Below are positions 53,336-61,735 of a stretch of 64,000 nucleotides of DNA, in pieces. Origin of the DNA: JAAUUE01 sp943370025. Lineage in GTDB: Bacteria; Cyanobacteriota; Cyanobacteriia; Cyanobacteriales; JAAUUE01. The DNA is taken from contig CALRPI020000005.1 in the NCBI GenBank assembly GCA_943370025.1, forward strand, positions 46,797 through 110,796, written 5' to 3'. The translations under genes and the position numbers were made by a program. Numbering within the stretch: the first letter of the stretch is position 1; each line of letters begins with the position of its first letter. Under the pieces are notes generated by a model. It worked only from the letters and a program-made list of their open reading frames with translations. It was not told the DNA's origin and did no database searches.

Positions 53336-54938
53336 CTTGACCACTCCTCACTGTATATAGATTTTTTATAAGTCTCCAATACTCTAACAACGCAATAACC
53401 CTACTATATGCAGCAGTATTTTTATCAAGAGATTCAGTAGTCTTGCTAAGCATAATATATGCACTATTAGCAATCTCAGCAACTTTATCATATTGCTGAC
53501 TTTCTAGAAATACTTTATAATCTCGTTGAATTTCCTTAAGTCCATCTACTACTACAGAATCTATAAAATCATCTTCAGCGAGAAGAGGTTCCTCCTGCAA
53601 AGTAAAAAGGGCTGTTTGAAACCTCGGAATCCCTTCAATTAAAGGATGGACATTGTACCAAGTTTGTAGCTGGTCATTTTTATTATAGTACCGATATTCT
53701 AGCAAACATCGATTCAACAACAACCGTAAGTGTTCATCATCATTATCCATCTCCTTGAGATGACAAACCCGTGCCAAAATCTCCCATTGATCCTCCTGTA
53801 CAGTTTTCCGATAGGTCTCCCTGATTTCTTCCACCGCTCGCCTTGCCGCCTTCGCCGTAATCGGCAGTTCATCTGTCCAATCAAGCGCCTTTTGGATCAA
53901 CTGCATCAAATTCCGCACATGACCACCACTCATAGAACACAGTAGCCGTAAAGTCTCTGGGCTATCAAAAACTGCCGGAAAATCTAATCCATTCACTTGC
54001 CCTGTCAAGGTTTCCACTAATCGGGGATCGATGAGATTAAGTCGCCGACAAATCACCTCCTTCAGCTTATCCAACCCCGCTATATTATCGCTACCATCTT
54101 CGTTTCGTACCATCACCATCGGCAACACATTAGGCGTATCATAATTATTTTCCAGTTGAGTTGCTTGCCCTGAATAGATCATGGCAATTGGGACTGTATA
54201 GATTACATGGCACGCCAAGCTTAGAAGAATTTCGCTCCAGTTTAGATAAATTTCATCATAGTTGCTCGGTTTGCCTTCTTCTTTAGTCTCCACGATCCGG
54301 TCAAGATTATCTACAATTAAAACAATCCCTCGACTATCAATAAACAAGCTTTTTTCCACCTTCATAATGAAAGTATTCAACGCCTCAACAAAAGAAATAG
54401 TATCAGAATTAATTATTTGCCGAAACTCCCGCCGCTTGCTTGGGAGAACTCGTAGATTATTTTTGATTTTGGCAAACACGGAAACTTGTTTTTTAAAACT
54501 CAAGCCTTTAAAAGACAACTCTGTGAGAGCAATATCTTTGAGAGAATTCCAGCGTTCCCGCATCCAATTCAACAAAGGATTATGGTTTTGGAGTTGTTCG
54601 ATCGCTTCCACCAAATGCCGAGTACAAGCCAAAAGAATATCCGCATACTCCGCATCCTGTGGCTCAATGTCCTCATCATCCGCCGCAAAATAGACCACAA
54701 AATATTTTTCTTTCACTAAATATTCTTGCAATTGCAGGAGTTCCGTAGATTTCCCTACTCCCCGGTGTCCAGAATATAGCTGACAGGTTGGTTGCTTCGA
54801 TCGTTTAATCTTGTAACCCAGTTCCCGGACAACTTCCCACCCCCCGCGCACCGACTCAAACTCCACATAAGCCTCCTCCGATGGCGGCTGAAAAGGCTCA
54901 AAGGAACTGTAGATTTCTGTCAATAGATCGATCGCCAC
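53322..54938 (-). CDS. AAA/STAND-like P-loop ATPase, paralogue of the 16-kb gene
   Basis: The GTG at 54938 with GAGG upstream gives 538 residues. Walker A is GHRGVGKST (57-65) and Walker B is GIVLIVDNLDRIV. LACHVIYTVPIAMIY, VLPMVMVRNEDG and MSGGHVRNLMQLIQ match the ATPase at 16237-17568 in sequence and order. It has a longer middle part and a C-terminal extension of about 100 residues (PLLAEDDFIDSVVVDGLKEI). Here its partner is a coiled-coil protein instead of the WD40 protein. Substrate and trigger are unknown. Confidence 0.82.
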   Translation of the reverse strand: MAIDLLTEIYSSFEPFQPPSEEAYVEFESVRGGWEVVRELGYKIKRSKQPTCQLYSGHRGVGKSTELLQLQEYLVKEKYFVVYFAADDEDIEPQDAEYADILLACTRHLVEAIEQLQNHNPLLNWMRERWNSLKDIALTELSFKGLSFKKQVSVFAKIKNNLRVLPSKRREFRQIINSDTISFVEALNTFIMKVEKSLFIDSRGIVLIVDNLDRIVETKEEGKPSNYDEIYLNWSEILLSLACHVIYTVPIAMIYSGQATQLENNYDTPNVLPMVMVRNEDGSDNIAGLDKLKEVICRRLNLIDPRLVETLTGQVNGLDFPAVFDSPETLRLLCSMSGGHVRNLMQLIQKALDWTDELPITAKAARRAVEEIRETYRKTVQEDQWEILARVCHLKEMDNDDEHLRLLLNRCLLEYRYYNKNDQLQTWYNVHPLIEGIPRFQTALFTLQEEPLLAEDDFIDSVVVDGLKEIQRDYKVFLESQQYDKVAEIANSAYIMLSKTTESLDKNTAAYSRVIALLEYWRLIKNLYTVRSGQDVIK

Positions 54939-55062
54939 AAACCACCTCAAATAAGGCTAAATTTATATCTACATCAGTTATATCAGTTCTCTTGGCAACC
55001 TGACTGGAATCTCTGCCCCAGCAAAACCAGCTATAGCAATCCTAAATGATTCATAAGAGGGA

Positions 55063-55171
55063 TACAGCACTTTGCGTTCAAATGAGATACACCACGAATA
55101 TTGAAAGTCTTATCCATGTTGGGTTTGAGAGTGGGCTGAGGGTCGTCGAAGCCCACTCTCAAACTACTGTA
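55063..55171. mobile_element. TA-ended 109-bp palindromic element, copy 4 (inverted)
   Basis: From TACAGCACTTTGCG to CAAACTACTGTA, tip GGGCTGAGGGTCGTCGAAGCCC; nearly identical to 42552-42660. It ends one base before the leuA stop codon (55173-55175) and is a likely leuA terminator. Confidence 0.8.
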
Positions 55172-55172
55172 A

Positions 55173-56828
55173 CTAGACCTGTGCCACAATATCTCTTTGG
55201 GAGTTAAATACCAAAGATTCCATTGGTGAGCCAGTTTCTTGTTTTTGGATCGCTGCGAATAAGCGGTTGAGGGCATTGATATAAGCCAACGCCGAGGCAA
55301 CTACAATATCCGTATTCGCCGAGTGACCAGAGTAGATCCGTCCCTGCTCATCCCGGAGCCGGATGGTCACTTCCCCGATCGCATCAATCCCCGCAGTCAC
55401 CGATTGCACCGAGAACTCAATCAACTCATTAGGCACCTGCACCACCCGATTGATTGCCTTGTAGATGGCATCTACAGGACCCGTGCCGATCGCTGCATCC
55501 ATTAATTCTTCCCCAGCCGGAGTCCGCACAGTAACCGTCGCCGTGGGTTGGGCATTGCTGCCGCAGGATACTTGGACAAGTTCGAGTTTGAAGAGTTCGG
55601 GAGCCTGTTGGATCTCATCATTGACGATCGCTTCCAAATCCCAATCGGTAATTTCCTTTTTCTTATCGGCAAATTCCTTAAACCGGAAAAAGGCATTATT
55701 CAACTCAGTATCGGCAAGCTCAAAGCCCAAATCCTTGAGCCGAGTCCGAAAGGCATTGCGCCCGGAGTGCTTACCCAAAACAATTTGGTTATCATGCAAG
55801 CCAATAGATTGGGCATCCATGATTTCGTAGGTGAGTTTATTTTTGAGCACGCCATCTTGGTGAATCCCCGATTCATGGGCAAAGGCATTGGCACCGACGA
55901 TCGCCTTATTCGGCTGCACCAACATCCCGGTCAAGTTAGAGACAAGGCGAGAAGTTTTATAGATCTGCTTGGTATCGATCGCCGTTAAACTGGCTTCGGA
56001 ATCCACAGGACGACCCAAGAAAGGATTGAAATACTGCCGCCGCACATGGAGAGCCATCACCAATTCTTCCAGAGCAGCATTCCCAGCCCGTTCGCCAATG
56101 CCATTGATGGTGCATTCCAACTGCCGAGCGCCATTTTTCACCGCTTCCAAGAAATTTGCCACTGCTAAACCCAAGTCATTGTGACCGTGGACAGAAATAA
56201 TTGCTTGGTTGATATTGGGGACATTTTCGCTAATGCCCTTGATCAAAGCCCCAAACTCGCTGGGAGTGGTGTAGCCCACAGTATCGGGAATATTCACCGT
56301 AGTCGCCCCGGCGGCGATCGCTGCTTCCAAAACTTCATATAAATATTCAGGGTCAGTCCGCACCGCATCCATGGGCGAAAATTCCACATCATCCATAAAG
56401 CTCTTGGCATAAGCCACCATCTCTTGGGCAATCTGCAAAACTTCCTTGCGGGTTTTCTTGAGTTGGTATTCTAAATGAATATCTGAAGTGGAAATAAAAG
56501 TATGGATCCGTCCCTTGACGGCAGGTTTGAGGGCTTTGGCAGCGGCTTCAATATCGGCTTTAATCGCCCTTGCCAAACTACAGATCACCGGTCCATCGGC
56601 TGTCCCTACGGTGGCGGCGATTTTTTCTACGGCTTCAAAATCTCCGGGGCTGGCAAAGGCAAACCCCGCCTCAATCACATCCACACCTAAGCGGGCTAAT
56701 TGCTTGGCAATGCTCAATTTTTCATCCACATTCAAGGTGGCACCGGGGCATTGTTCCCCATCCCGGAGGGTGGTATCGAAAATAATAATGCGGTCAGAAG
56801 AATCTGGGCGATCGTTTTGGTTAGTCAT
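55173..56828 (-). CDS. leuA: 2-isopropylmalate synthase
   Basis: The 551 residues have a TIM-barrel catalytic domain (IIIFDTTLRDGEQCPGATLN, SVHGHNDLGLAVANFLEAVK with the metal-binding HxH, and NGIGERAGNAALEELVMAL). The C-terminal leucine-binding regulatory domain (about 400-530) follows. It condenses acetyl-CoA and 2-oxoisovalerate, the first step of leucine synthesis, and is inhibited by leucine. AAGGAGA lies 2-8 bases before the ATG. Length is normal. Confidence 0.96.
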   Translation of the reverse strand: MTNQNDRPDSSDRIIIFDTTLRDGEQCPGATLNVDEKLSIAKQLARLGVDVIEAGFAFASPGDFEAVEKIAATVGTADGPVICSLARAIKADIEAAAKALKPAVKGRIHTFISTSDIHLEYQLKKTRKEVLQIAQEMVAYAKSFMDDVEFSPMDAVRTDPEYLYEVLEAAIAAGATTVNIPDTVGYTTPSEFGALIKGISENVPNINQAIISVHGHNDLGLAVANFLEAVKNGARQLECTINGIGERAGNAALEELVMALHVRRQYFNPFLGRPVDSEASLTAIDTKQIYKTSRLVSNLTGMLVQPNKAIVGANAFAHESGIHQDGVLKNKLTYEIMDAQSIGLHDNQIVLGKHSGRNAFRTRLKDLGFELADTELNNAFFRFKEFADKKKEITDWDLEAIVNDEIQQAPELFKLELVQVSCGSNAQPTATVTVRTPAGEELMDAAIGTGPVDAIYKAINRVVQVPNELIEFSVQSVTAGIDAIGEVTIRLRDEQGRIYSGHSANTDIVVASALAYINALNRLFAAIQKQETGSPMESLVFNSQRDIVAQV

Positions 56829-56865
56829 GGTTCTCCTTAGAGGTTTTAGAGGTTGATTAAATAAA

Positions 56866-57049
56866 ACTTACGGCATGGCATTAATAGAAGCCTAACTCTG
56901 GAGATCCCCCCTGCCCCCCTTTTTAAGGGGGGTAAGAGGATCCCAAATCTAGTTAGGATAGTATCCCTATTTTCTGAGTCCGCGCAGGCGGACTTTGTTC
57001 TTGTAGCAGCGGTTTCAACCGCCAAAGGGAGGATATCTTTTGCGTAAGT
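56866..57049. mobile_element. Composite repeat with ACTTACG ends
   Basis: ACTTACGGCA at the left and TGCGTAAGT at the right are inverted. Inside are GATCCCCCCTGCCCCCC (as in 26722-26905) and the AGTCCGCGCAGGCGGACT palindrome (56977-57025). It looks like nested pieces of several families. Confidence 0.45.
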
Positions 57050-57149
57050 GTTGAGAAAAATTGTGGTTACACCTAGTTGAGGGAAATAACCGATCGAACT
57101 TAACCTAGTTAGTTAAGTAAATAATGAAATGTTTAGAAGTAGGAGCATA

Positions 57150-57245
57150 GCAATATTTAAGGGCGGCTGCCGCCCAGTCGGAAACCACCCAGTAGCAACT
57201 GGGGGGCAAGGATGAAGAGGGTTGTGGTTTGAATAACCATAATCG
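57150..57245. other. Strongly structured segment of unknown role
   Basis: GGGCGGCTGCCGCCC, a CCCAGT-AGCA-ACTGGG hairpin and the enclosing pair AAACCAC/GTGGTTT lie within 95 bases. On the minus strand this would be in the leuA leader, about 320-420 bases from the start. It may be a small RNA or regulatory leader. Confidence 0.3.
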
Positions 57246-57320
57246 AAGCTTCAGGGATAAGTCAGAGGATTCTGATTAGCTGGGGAAACGATCCAGAAAA
57301 AATAAAAAAGTAGACTAGAT

Positions 57321-57839
57321 TTAATAATCAGTCTTTTCAATTCTATCACGGACATCGTTCAGGTCGATGTAGCGATCGGTCACATTTCTTAGCTCCCTCG
57401 CAATCATACCTTCCGTTGATACTACCGTAATATGGGTATCTTTGGATCTCAGGAGTTCGATCGCCCGCTCAAAATCTCCATCCCCACTGAATAAAATCAC
57501 GCGATCGTACTGATTCACCGTATTAAACATATCCACAACAATTTCTATATCTAGATTAGCTTTCTGGGAATAGCGTCCAGAATCGTTATCATAATATTCC
57601 TTGAGAATCTTAGTTCTGACCGTATAACCAAGGCTGATCAGGGCATCTCGAAATCCCCGCTGGTCTTGGGGGTCTTTGAGTCCGGTGTACCAAAAAGCAT
57701 TTACTAAACTAACACTAGGGTCATTTGTAAAGTGATCCAAGATTTTCCGAGGGTCAAAAAACCAACCATTTTTTTGCTGGGCATAGAACATATTGTTCCC
57801 GTCCACAAATATAGAAAGACGGTTCGTACCACATGGCAT
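57321..57839 (-). CDS. NYN-domain (LabA/DUF88-like) protein
   Basis: The 172 residues have the NYN/PIN-like acidic centre: LSIFVDGNNMFYAQQ, LDIEIVVDMFNTV and VILFSGDGDFERAIELL. The family includes LabA, which adjusts circadian output in Synechococcus, and NYN ribonucleases. A metal-dependent RNase activity is possible from the Asp residues, but not proven. The gene is alone; the preceding DNA is repeat-rich. Confidence 0.85.
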   Translation of the reverse strand: MPCGTNRLSIFVDGNNMFYAQQKNGWFFDPRKILDHFTNDPSVSLVNAFWYTGLKDPQDQRGFRDALISLGYTVRTKILKEYYDNDSGRYSQKANLDIEIVVDMFNTVNQYDRVILFSGDGDFERAIELLRSKDTHITVVSTEGMIARELRNVTDRYIDLNDVRDRIEKTDY

Positions 57840-57877
57840 AGAACTTAAACCTGTAGATTTTTATATAATGAATAATA

Positions 57878-57947
57878 TAGTTAGAGGGTGTGATTTTCCG
57901 CCCCCGGCGGAGGCGGAAATCAGATTTTATAAATAGCCTCTTACTGT
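57878..57947. repeat. Diverged copy of the GTCTGATTTTNCGCC hairpin family
   Basis: TGATTTTCCGCCCCCGGCGG, then AGGCGGAAATCA, and the flank TTTATAAATAG resemble 45156-45243. It lies about 40 bases upstream of the NYN gene start. Confidence 0.5.
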
Positions 57948-58090
57948 TGTAGCTATCTGATGGGAGGTAGTGATGCAAAATAATAATTTAATAAATAATA
58001 TTTTGAATACAAACTACTCCAAATATTATTCCTGTGCATAACAACTGCCAGCTTGTAATATAACTATCCTTAACTACTAAGTGTAGCCGG

Positions 58091-58150
58091 ATGAAATTTA
58101 GTTTATTTTTTAGTTTAGTTTTTGGCTTAATTTTAATATTCCTATTATAG
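58091..58150 (+). other. Possible 19-residue hydrophobic peptide ORF
   Basis: ATG to TAG encodes MKFSLFFSLVFGLILIFLL, one membrane-spanning helix. No Shine-Dalgarno is visible. In AT-rich DNA such a run can be chance; small hydrophobic toxins and photosystem-type subunits look similar. Confidence 0.15.
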
Positions 58151-58648
58151 CGATGCCAAGATAGTGAGACTAGATTAGCTTTGAATTACCCGCAATTTGA
58201 GAGTGATTCAATGCCAATTATCCTAGCTCCCTTCGCAGTTACTATAATTATTGCTGCTGATTTCTAAAAATAAATATGTCTCTAAAAATTCAGAGGCTAT
58301 CTATAAAAGATAATTTCCCACTCCTGCTGGAGAAGAAAGAACATACCCTCTAACCACTTGATAAATAACCGCTTAGACTCAAAGAGTAAGGAGTTTAAAT
58401 AGGGGATTCCAAGTAGCATTTATTTCTAAATTTTTCAATAGTTTTTAATAATTATAGATTCTAGGCATAATCCTGCCTTAACCAACAATTATATACAAGG
58501 TGCCAGAAGAAAAGTATCATAGATAGCAAATAATAATTATAGTTACGAAAATAGTTAGGCAAAGAATTGCTTAATTGAGAAAAAACATTAGATTTAGTAA
58601 CCATACTATAAATATTATGAATACTAACTATTGTTTTTCTTGACAACT

Positions 58649-58733
58649 CTCAGAAGTCATTTATAAAGTGGCTAGAAGGTCTGATTTTGCGCCCTCTCCG
58701 GGGGCGCAAAATCAGACTATATAAGTCTCTCAG
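58649..58733. mobile_element. GAAGTCATTTATAAAGTGGCT hairpin element, copy 3
   Basis: Ends CTCAGAAGTC and AAGTCTCTCAG are an imperfect inverted pair. The stem GTCTGATTTTGCGCCC pairs with its complement. It stops 6 bases before the sulfurtransferase stop codon at 58740 and may terminate that gene. Confidence 0.65.
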
Positions 58734-58739
58734 CTTTAG

Positions 58740-59582
58740 TTAAAGATAAGAACACCAGTCACTCCAACTTCCAGCGTATAATTTGCCAGTTTTGATCCCA
58801 GCTATCTCTAGAGATAGGAGATTGACGCAGGCAGTGACCCCAGAACCACAATACACCATAATCTCGGTTGTTTCCTGTAGTCTTTCCCACCTTTCTTGGT
58901 GAACACTTAAGGGTTGGAGATAGCCTTGAGGATTAGTCACATCCTGCCAAGGGTAGTTGACGGCTCCGGGAATGCAGCCAGCGATCGGGTCAATGGGTTC
59001 TCGTTCTCCCCGGTAGCGCTCTGGCTCCCTAGAATCGACTAGAGCCACTTGCGGTTGATCTTTCTGTGTTTTGACCTGTTGGATATCTACCAGCATTTCT
59101 GGGTGTAACTGGGGAACAAATTGACCAAATCTAGGCTGGGGTAGGGAGGCTGTGACGGGATAGCCTTGGTTGTGCCAGCCCGAGAAGCCGCCATCTAAAA
59201 GAGCAACTTGATTATGCCCCAGATAGCGCAACAGCCACCACAACCGAGCAGCAAAGGCGAACCGAGAATCATCGTAAGCCACCACAAGGGTTTCCCCTCG
59301 TGTGATCCCGATCGCCGCTAATTTCTCCGCCAACCTTTCTGATGCTGGCAAAGGATGTCTGCCGCCATGTTTTTGCCCAAGGCTAGATAAATCTTGGTTT
59401 AAATCTAGGTAATTAGCTCCCGGAATGTGGCTAGATTGGTATTGCTGTCTGCCGAGGGCAGGGTCTGCAAGGGAAAACCGACAATCAATAATCACTAAGT
59501 CTTGCTGCTTTGGATTTTGCTCTAGCTGTTGTCTTAGCCAAAGGGCAGTAATAATGGGGGAATTAACTGGGGAAATAGTCAT
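58740..59582 (-). CDS. Sulfurtransferase (SseA-like, two rhodanese domains)
   Basis: The 280 residues contain an N-terminal inactive rhodanese domain (VIIDCRFSLADPALGRQQYQ) and a C-terminal active one with Cys245 in VYCGSGVTACV. That loop fits 3-mercaptopyruvate or thiosulfate sulfurtransferases; the sequence cannot decide between them. It moves sulfane sulfur to thiols or cyanide. Start ATG 59582 is clear. Flanked on both sides by palindromic elements. Confidence 0.9.
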   Translation of the reverse strand: MTISPVNSPIITALWLRQQLEQNPKQQDLVIIDCRFSLADPALGRQQYQSSHIPGANYLDLNQDLSSLGQKHGGRHPLPASERLAEKLAAIGITRGETLVVAYDDSRFAFAARLWWLLRYLGHNQVALLDGGFSGWHNQGYPVTASLPQPRFGQFVPQLHPEMLVDIQQVKTQKDQPQVALVDSREPERYRGEREPIDPIAGCIPGAVNYPWQDVTNPQGYLQPLSVHQERWERLQETTEIMVYCGSGVTACVNLLSLEIAGIKTGKLYAGSWSDWCSYL

Positions 59583-59617
59583 AAAAAAATTGTTAACTTA
59601 GTCAGGACTTAGGCATT

Positions 59618-59722
59618 TACAGCACTTCGTGTACAAAGAAGACACGCTACTAATATTGAAAATCTTATCAATATTAGGTTTGAGAGTGGGTGGCTGTAGC
59701 CACCCACTCTCAAACTGCTGTA
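59618..59722. mobile_element. TA-ended 105-bp palindromic element, copy 5 (inverted)
   Basis: From TACAGCACTTCG to CAAACTGCTGTA with tip GTGGGTGGCTGTAGCCACCCAC, the same tip type as 39557-39661. A further CTTCGACGACCCTC segment follows at 59738. It lies between the methyltransferase and sulfurtransferase genes. Confidence 0.75.
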
Positions 59723-59792
59723 GAGGTTTTTGTGGGCTTCGACGACCCTCAAAAAATTTTGGTTCTTTTAAAGCGCAAAGCGCTGTATTTAA

Positions 59793-60578
59793 CTAATTGA
59801 TAATACAAAGATAATAGAGCCATTGGTCAGAATTTATTGATAATTCATGGCGGTCGCTAACTACTAGCCCACTTTGCCATGAGTAGATCTCGATATTATG
59901 AAAATCAATAGCTAATTGTTTAATCTGCGCTTGAGGGCGAATATAGTAGGTTTGGAGACGGAAATTATGGGATTCATCTTTGATTAATAAATAATCAGCA
60001 TCTCGTAATTTCTCACGGGTAATAGCCAGATTAAAGAGTTTTAATAGCCCCAGCATCACCAAATTCACATAGCTTTTCAATGGGTTCAAACTCAGTTTGT
60101 TTTTATAACTAAACTCCGGGATGATGCCTTGGAGATTATGGCTAGAAAAGAAAAAATATCCCCCCGGTTTCCCTACTCGATTTATTTCTTGGAGAATTTG
60201 CAGGCGATCGCCAGGGGACGCATAATCAATTCCATTAAAACTAAATAAAACAAAATCAAAGGAATCATCAGCAAACTGCTGCATATCCCTTGCATCTCCC
60301 ACTTCCAGAGTCATAGATGCAGCAGAATTAGCAAATCTTTGTTGACAGGCAGTAATCATGGCTGCCGAGTAATCGATGCCTATATATTCTCCTGCTATGG
60401 GAGCAAAATGCTCAGTAGTTCGCCCACCGCCGATGCCAATATCCAACATTTTCATAGCTGGCAATTGGGATTGTAATCGATCAAGAATAGTCTTTTCTGC
60501 GGGTTGGAGCTTAGTTAATTGAGTGTAGTGCCAAACAATGCTCGAATTTGTATAGGTCTTGTGGTTTTTATCAATCAT
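59793..60578 (-). CDS. Class I SAM-dependent methyltransferase
   Basis: The 261 residues have the AdoMet motif MLDIGIGGGRTTEHFAPIAG, then EVGDARDMQQFADDSFDFVL and the post-motif EINRVGKPGGYFFFSSHN. The acceptor is unknown. Its ATG overlaps the stop of the upstream amidohydrolase gene (ATGA, 4 bp), so it belongs to that operon; it might modify a product or a linked metabolite. Confidence 0.85.
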   Translation of the reverse strand: MIDKNHKTYTNSSIVWHYTQLTKLQPAEKTILDRLQSQLPAMKMLDIGIGGGRTTEHFAPIAGEYIGIDYSAAMITACQQRFANSAASMTLEVGDARDMQQFADDSFDFVLFSFNGIDYASPGDRLQILQEINRVGKPGGYFFFSSHNLQGIIPEFSYKNKLSLNPLKSYVNLVMLGLLKLFNLAITREKLRDADYLLIKDESHNFRLQTYYIRPQAQIKQLAIDFHNIEIYSWQSGLVVSDRHELSINSDQWLYYLCIIN

Positions 60579-61645
60579 GAAGCCCTTTTACTGATCACTG
60601 CGATCGGTCCGCCACCTGCTGGTCCTTGATGTTCACTGCCCCCAGAAACATAGATCATCGGATTTTGAATAATAGAGGCAATCACTGCCCCTACTACTGC
60701 CCTAGCCATCCGGGTATGATTAATATCAGAATCATCTAGCATAGTATGGCGACACCCCAATATCTGCCCAGAAGGAGAAGCCTCAGCCTTGGCAAAAACA
60801 TTGACAATATTATCGATATTGCTGGCTATTGCAGGGTCTTGGCTACTGGCGATCGCTTTATGTACTGCCTGAGTATCTAGGGCATGAGCCATAACACTAT
60901 GACCAATTAAGTAATTACTGTAGGAATTAGGTGAATTACCTAAAACTAAAATCTCGCAGTTTTGGAGTTCCACCCCTGAGGAAGTAGAAGCAACTGAAGA
61001 ATAAAGATCAAAGTTATAGCAAATATCAGCAGCCGTGAGTTGGGATGGAGAAATTTCTCCCAAGGCTAGAGCAACTCCCAACGCCGAAGCTCCTCTGGAA
61101 TAAGCCATTGACTTGTAACTATCTTGGGTAATAGCTGCCTGCCCCGCTTTTTGCTCAGAAGCCGTAATTAGGGGACATTTGATTTGGACTAAGTGGACAT
61201 CCGCAGGAGATAATCCAGCTTTGGCGATCGACTCCTTAACCCCATTGGCAACTACTTCCACCATGACCAAAGTCCCAATTTCATCGCTAGAAAAATTGCG
61301 GGTATGATGCACTCCTAGGGCTAGTCCTAGATGGGGCGGGGTGTCTAGTTTCTGAATCTCTTGGGTAAAAACTGTCAGGTGAGGACTCAAAACTCCTTCT
61401 GTTCCTCCAGACATAACAAATACAATTTTGCTGCTTAAGTCTTCGCCGATATGCGATCGCAGATAAGCCTTCAGGGAGGCAACCGCAAAACCACGGGTAA
61501 AATCATTAACACAACCATTCCCTTCGGTTTTTCCCATCACAGCCATGATAGTTTTGGGGTCTAATTTCTGATTTTGAATTAGCTCTATCAATCCCGTCAG
61601 ATCATCAGGAGAACTTTGGGCAATCTTAAAAACTTCAACTTTCAT
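60575..61645 (-). CDS. Ring-opening amidohydrolase (cyanuric acid hydrolase/barbiturase family)
   Basis: The ATG at 61645 gives 356 residues, the family length (a TTG at 61732 is less likely). The three-fold repeated structure is visible: VFVMSGGTEGVLSPH, AYSRGASALGVALALGE and IYVSGGSEHQGPAGGGP, each with the Ser of a Ser-Lys dyad. The family opens cyanuric acid or barbiturate rings. Cyanobacterial members are common and the natural substrate is not certain. It sits 90 bp after glnN and overlaps a methyltransferase gene, suggesting a role in nitrogen recycling. Confidence 0.9.
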   Translation of the reverse strand: MKVEVFKIAQSSPDDLTGLIELIQNQKLDPKTIMAVMGKTEGNGCVNDFTRGFAVASLKAYLRSHIGEDLSSKIVFVMSGGTEGVLSPHLTVFTQEIQKLDTPPHLGLALGVHHTRNFSSDEIGTLVMVEVVANGVKESIAKAGLSPADVHLVQIKCPLITASEQKAGQAAITQDSYKSMAYSRGASALGVALALGEISPSQLTAADICYNFDLYSSVASTSSGVELQNCEILVLGNSPNSYSNYLIGHSVMAHALDTQAVHKAIASSQDPAIASNIDNIVNVFAKAEASPSGQILGCRHTMLDDSDINHTRMARAVVGAVIASIIQNPMIYVSGGSEHQGPAGGGPIAVISKRAS

Positions 61646-61735
61646 TAACGATACCAACTTACAAAAGATAAAAATTCGAGGCAAGAATTGGTTTTTGCCT
61701 CGAATTAAATTGCTTTGGCTACTGCCTAGCAATAC

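Larger units (their letters stand above)
56829..57320. other. 492-bp leuA upstream region: repeats and a structured segment
   Basis: Near leuA lies a composite repeat (56866-57049). Farther upstream 57150-57245 folds strongly. No gene is seen. The leuA promoter must lie here or in the repeats. Confidence 0.6.
57840..58739. other. 900-bp AT-rich region without a convincing gene
   Basis: It holds two copies of the GAAGTCATTTATAAAG hairpin family (57878-57947 weak, 58649-58733 strong). Between them the DNA is very AT-rich. A 61-codon minus-strand frame (58461-58646) has no ribosome-binding site and skewed composition, so I do not call it. A 19-codon hydrophobic frame is listed separately. Confidence 0.55.

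Noticed and set aside
55031..55300. 89-codon minus-strand open frame overlapping leuA
   Set aside because: It lies in the leuA 3' end in another frame and then in the repeat; it has no own start signals.
56977..57025. GGTTTCAACCGCC resembling part of a CRISPR repeat
   Set aside because: There is no regular spacing or second unit; it belongs to the dispersed AGTCCGCG palindrome family.
57120..57150. GAAGTAGG reminiscent of the cyanobacterial glutamine riboswitch
   Set aside because: The rest of the motif (ATCGTTCA and paired arms) is missing and the downstream gene is not a nitrogen gene.
58461..58646. 61-codon frame rich in Asn, Tyr and Leu
   Set aside because: Low-complexity AT-rich DNA, no Shine-Dalgarno, no similarity recognised.
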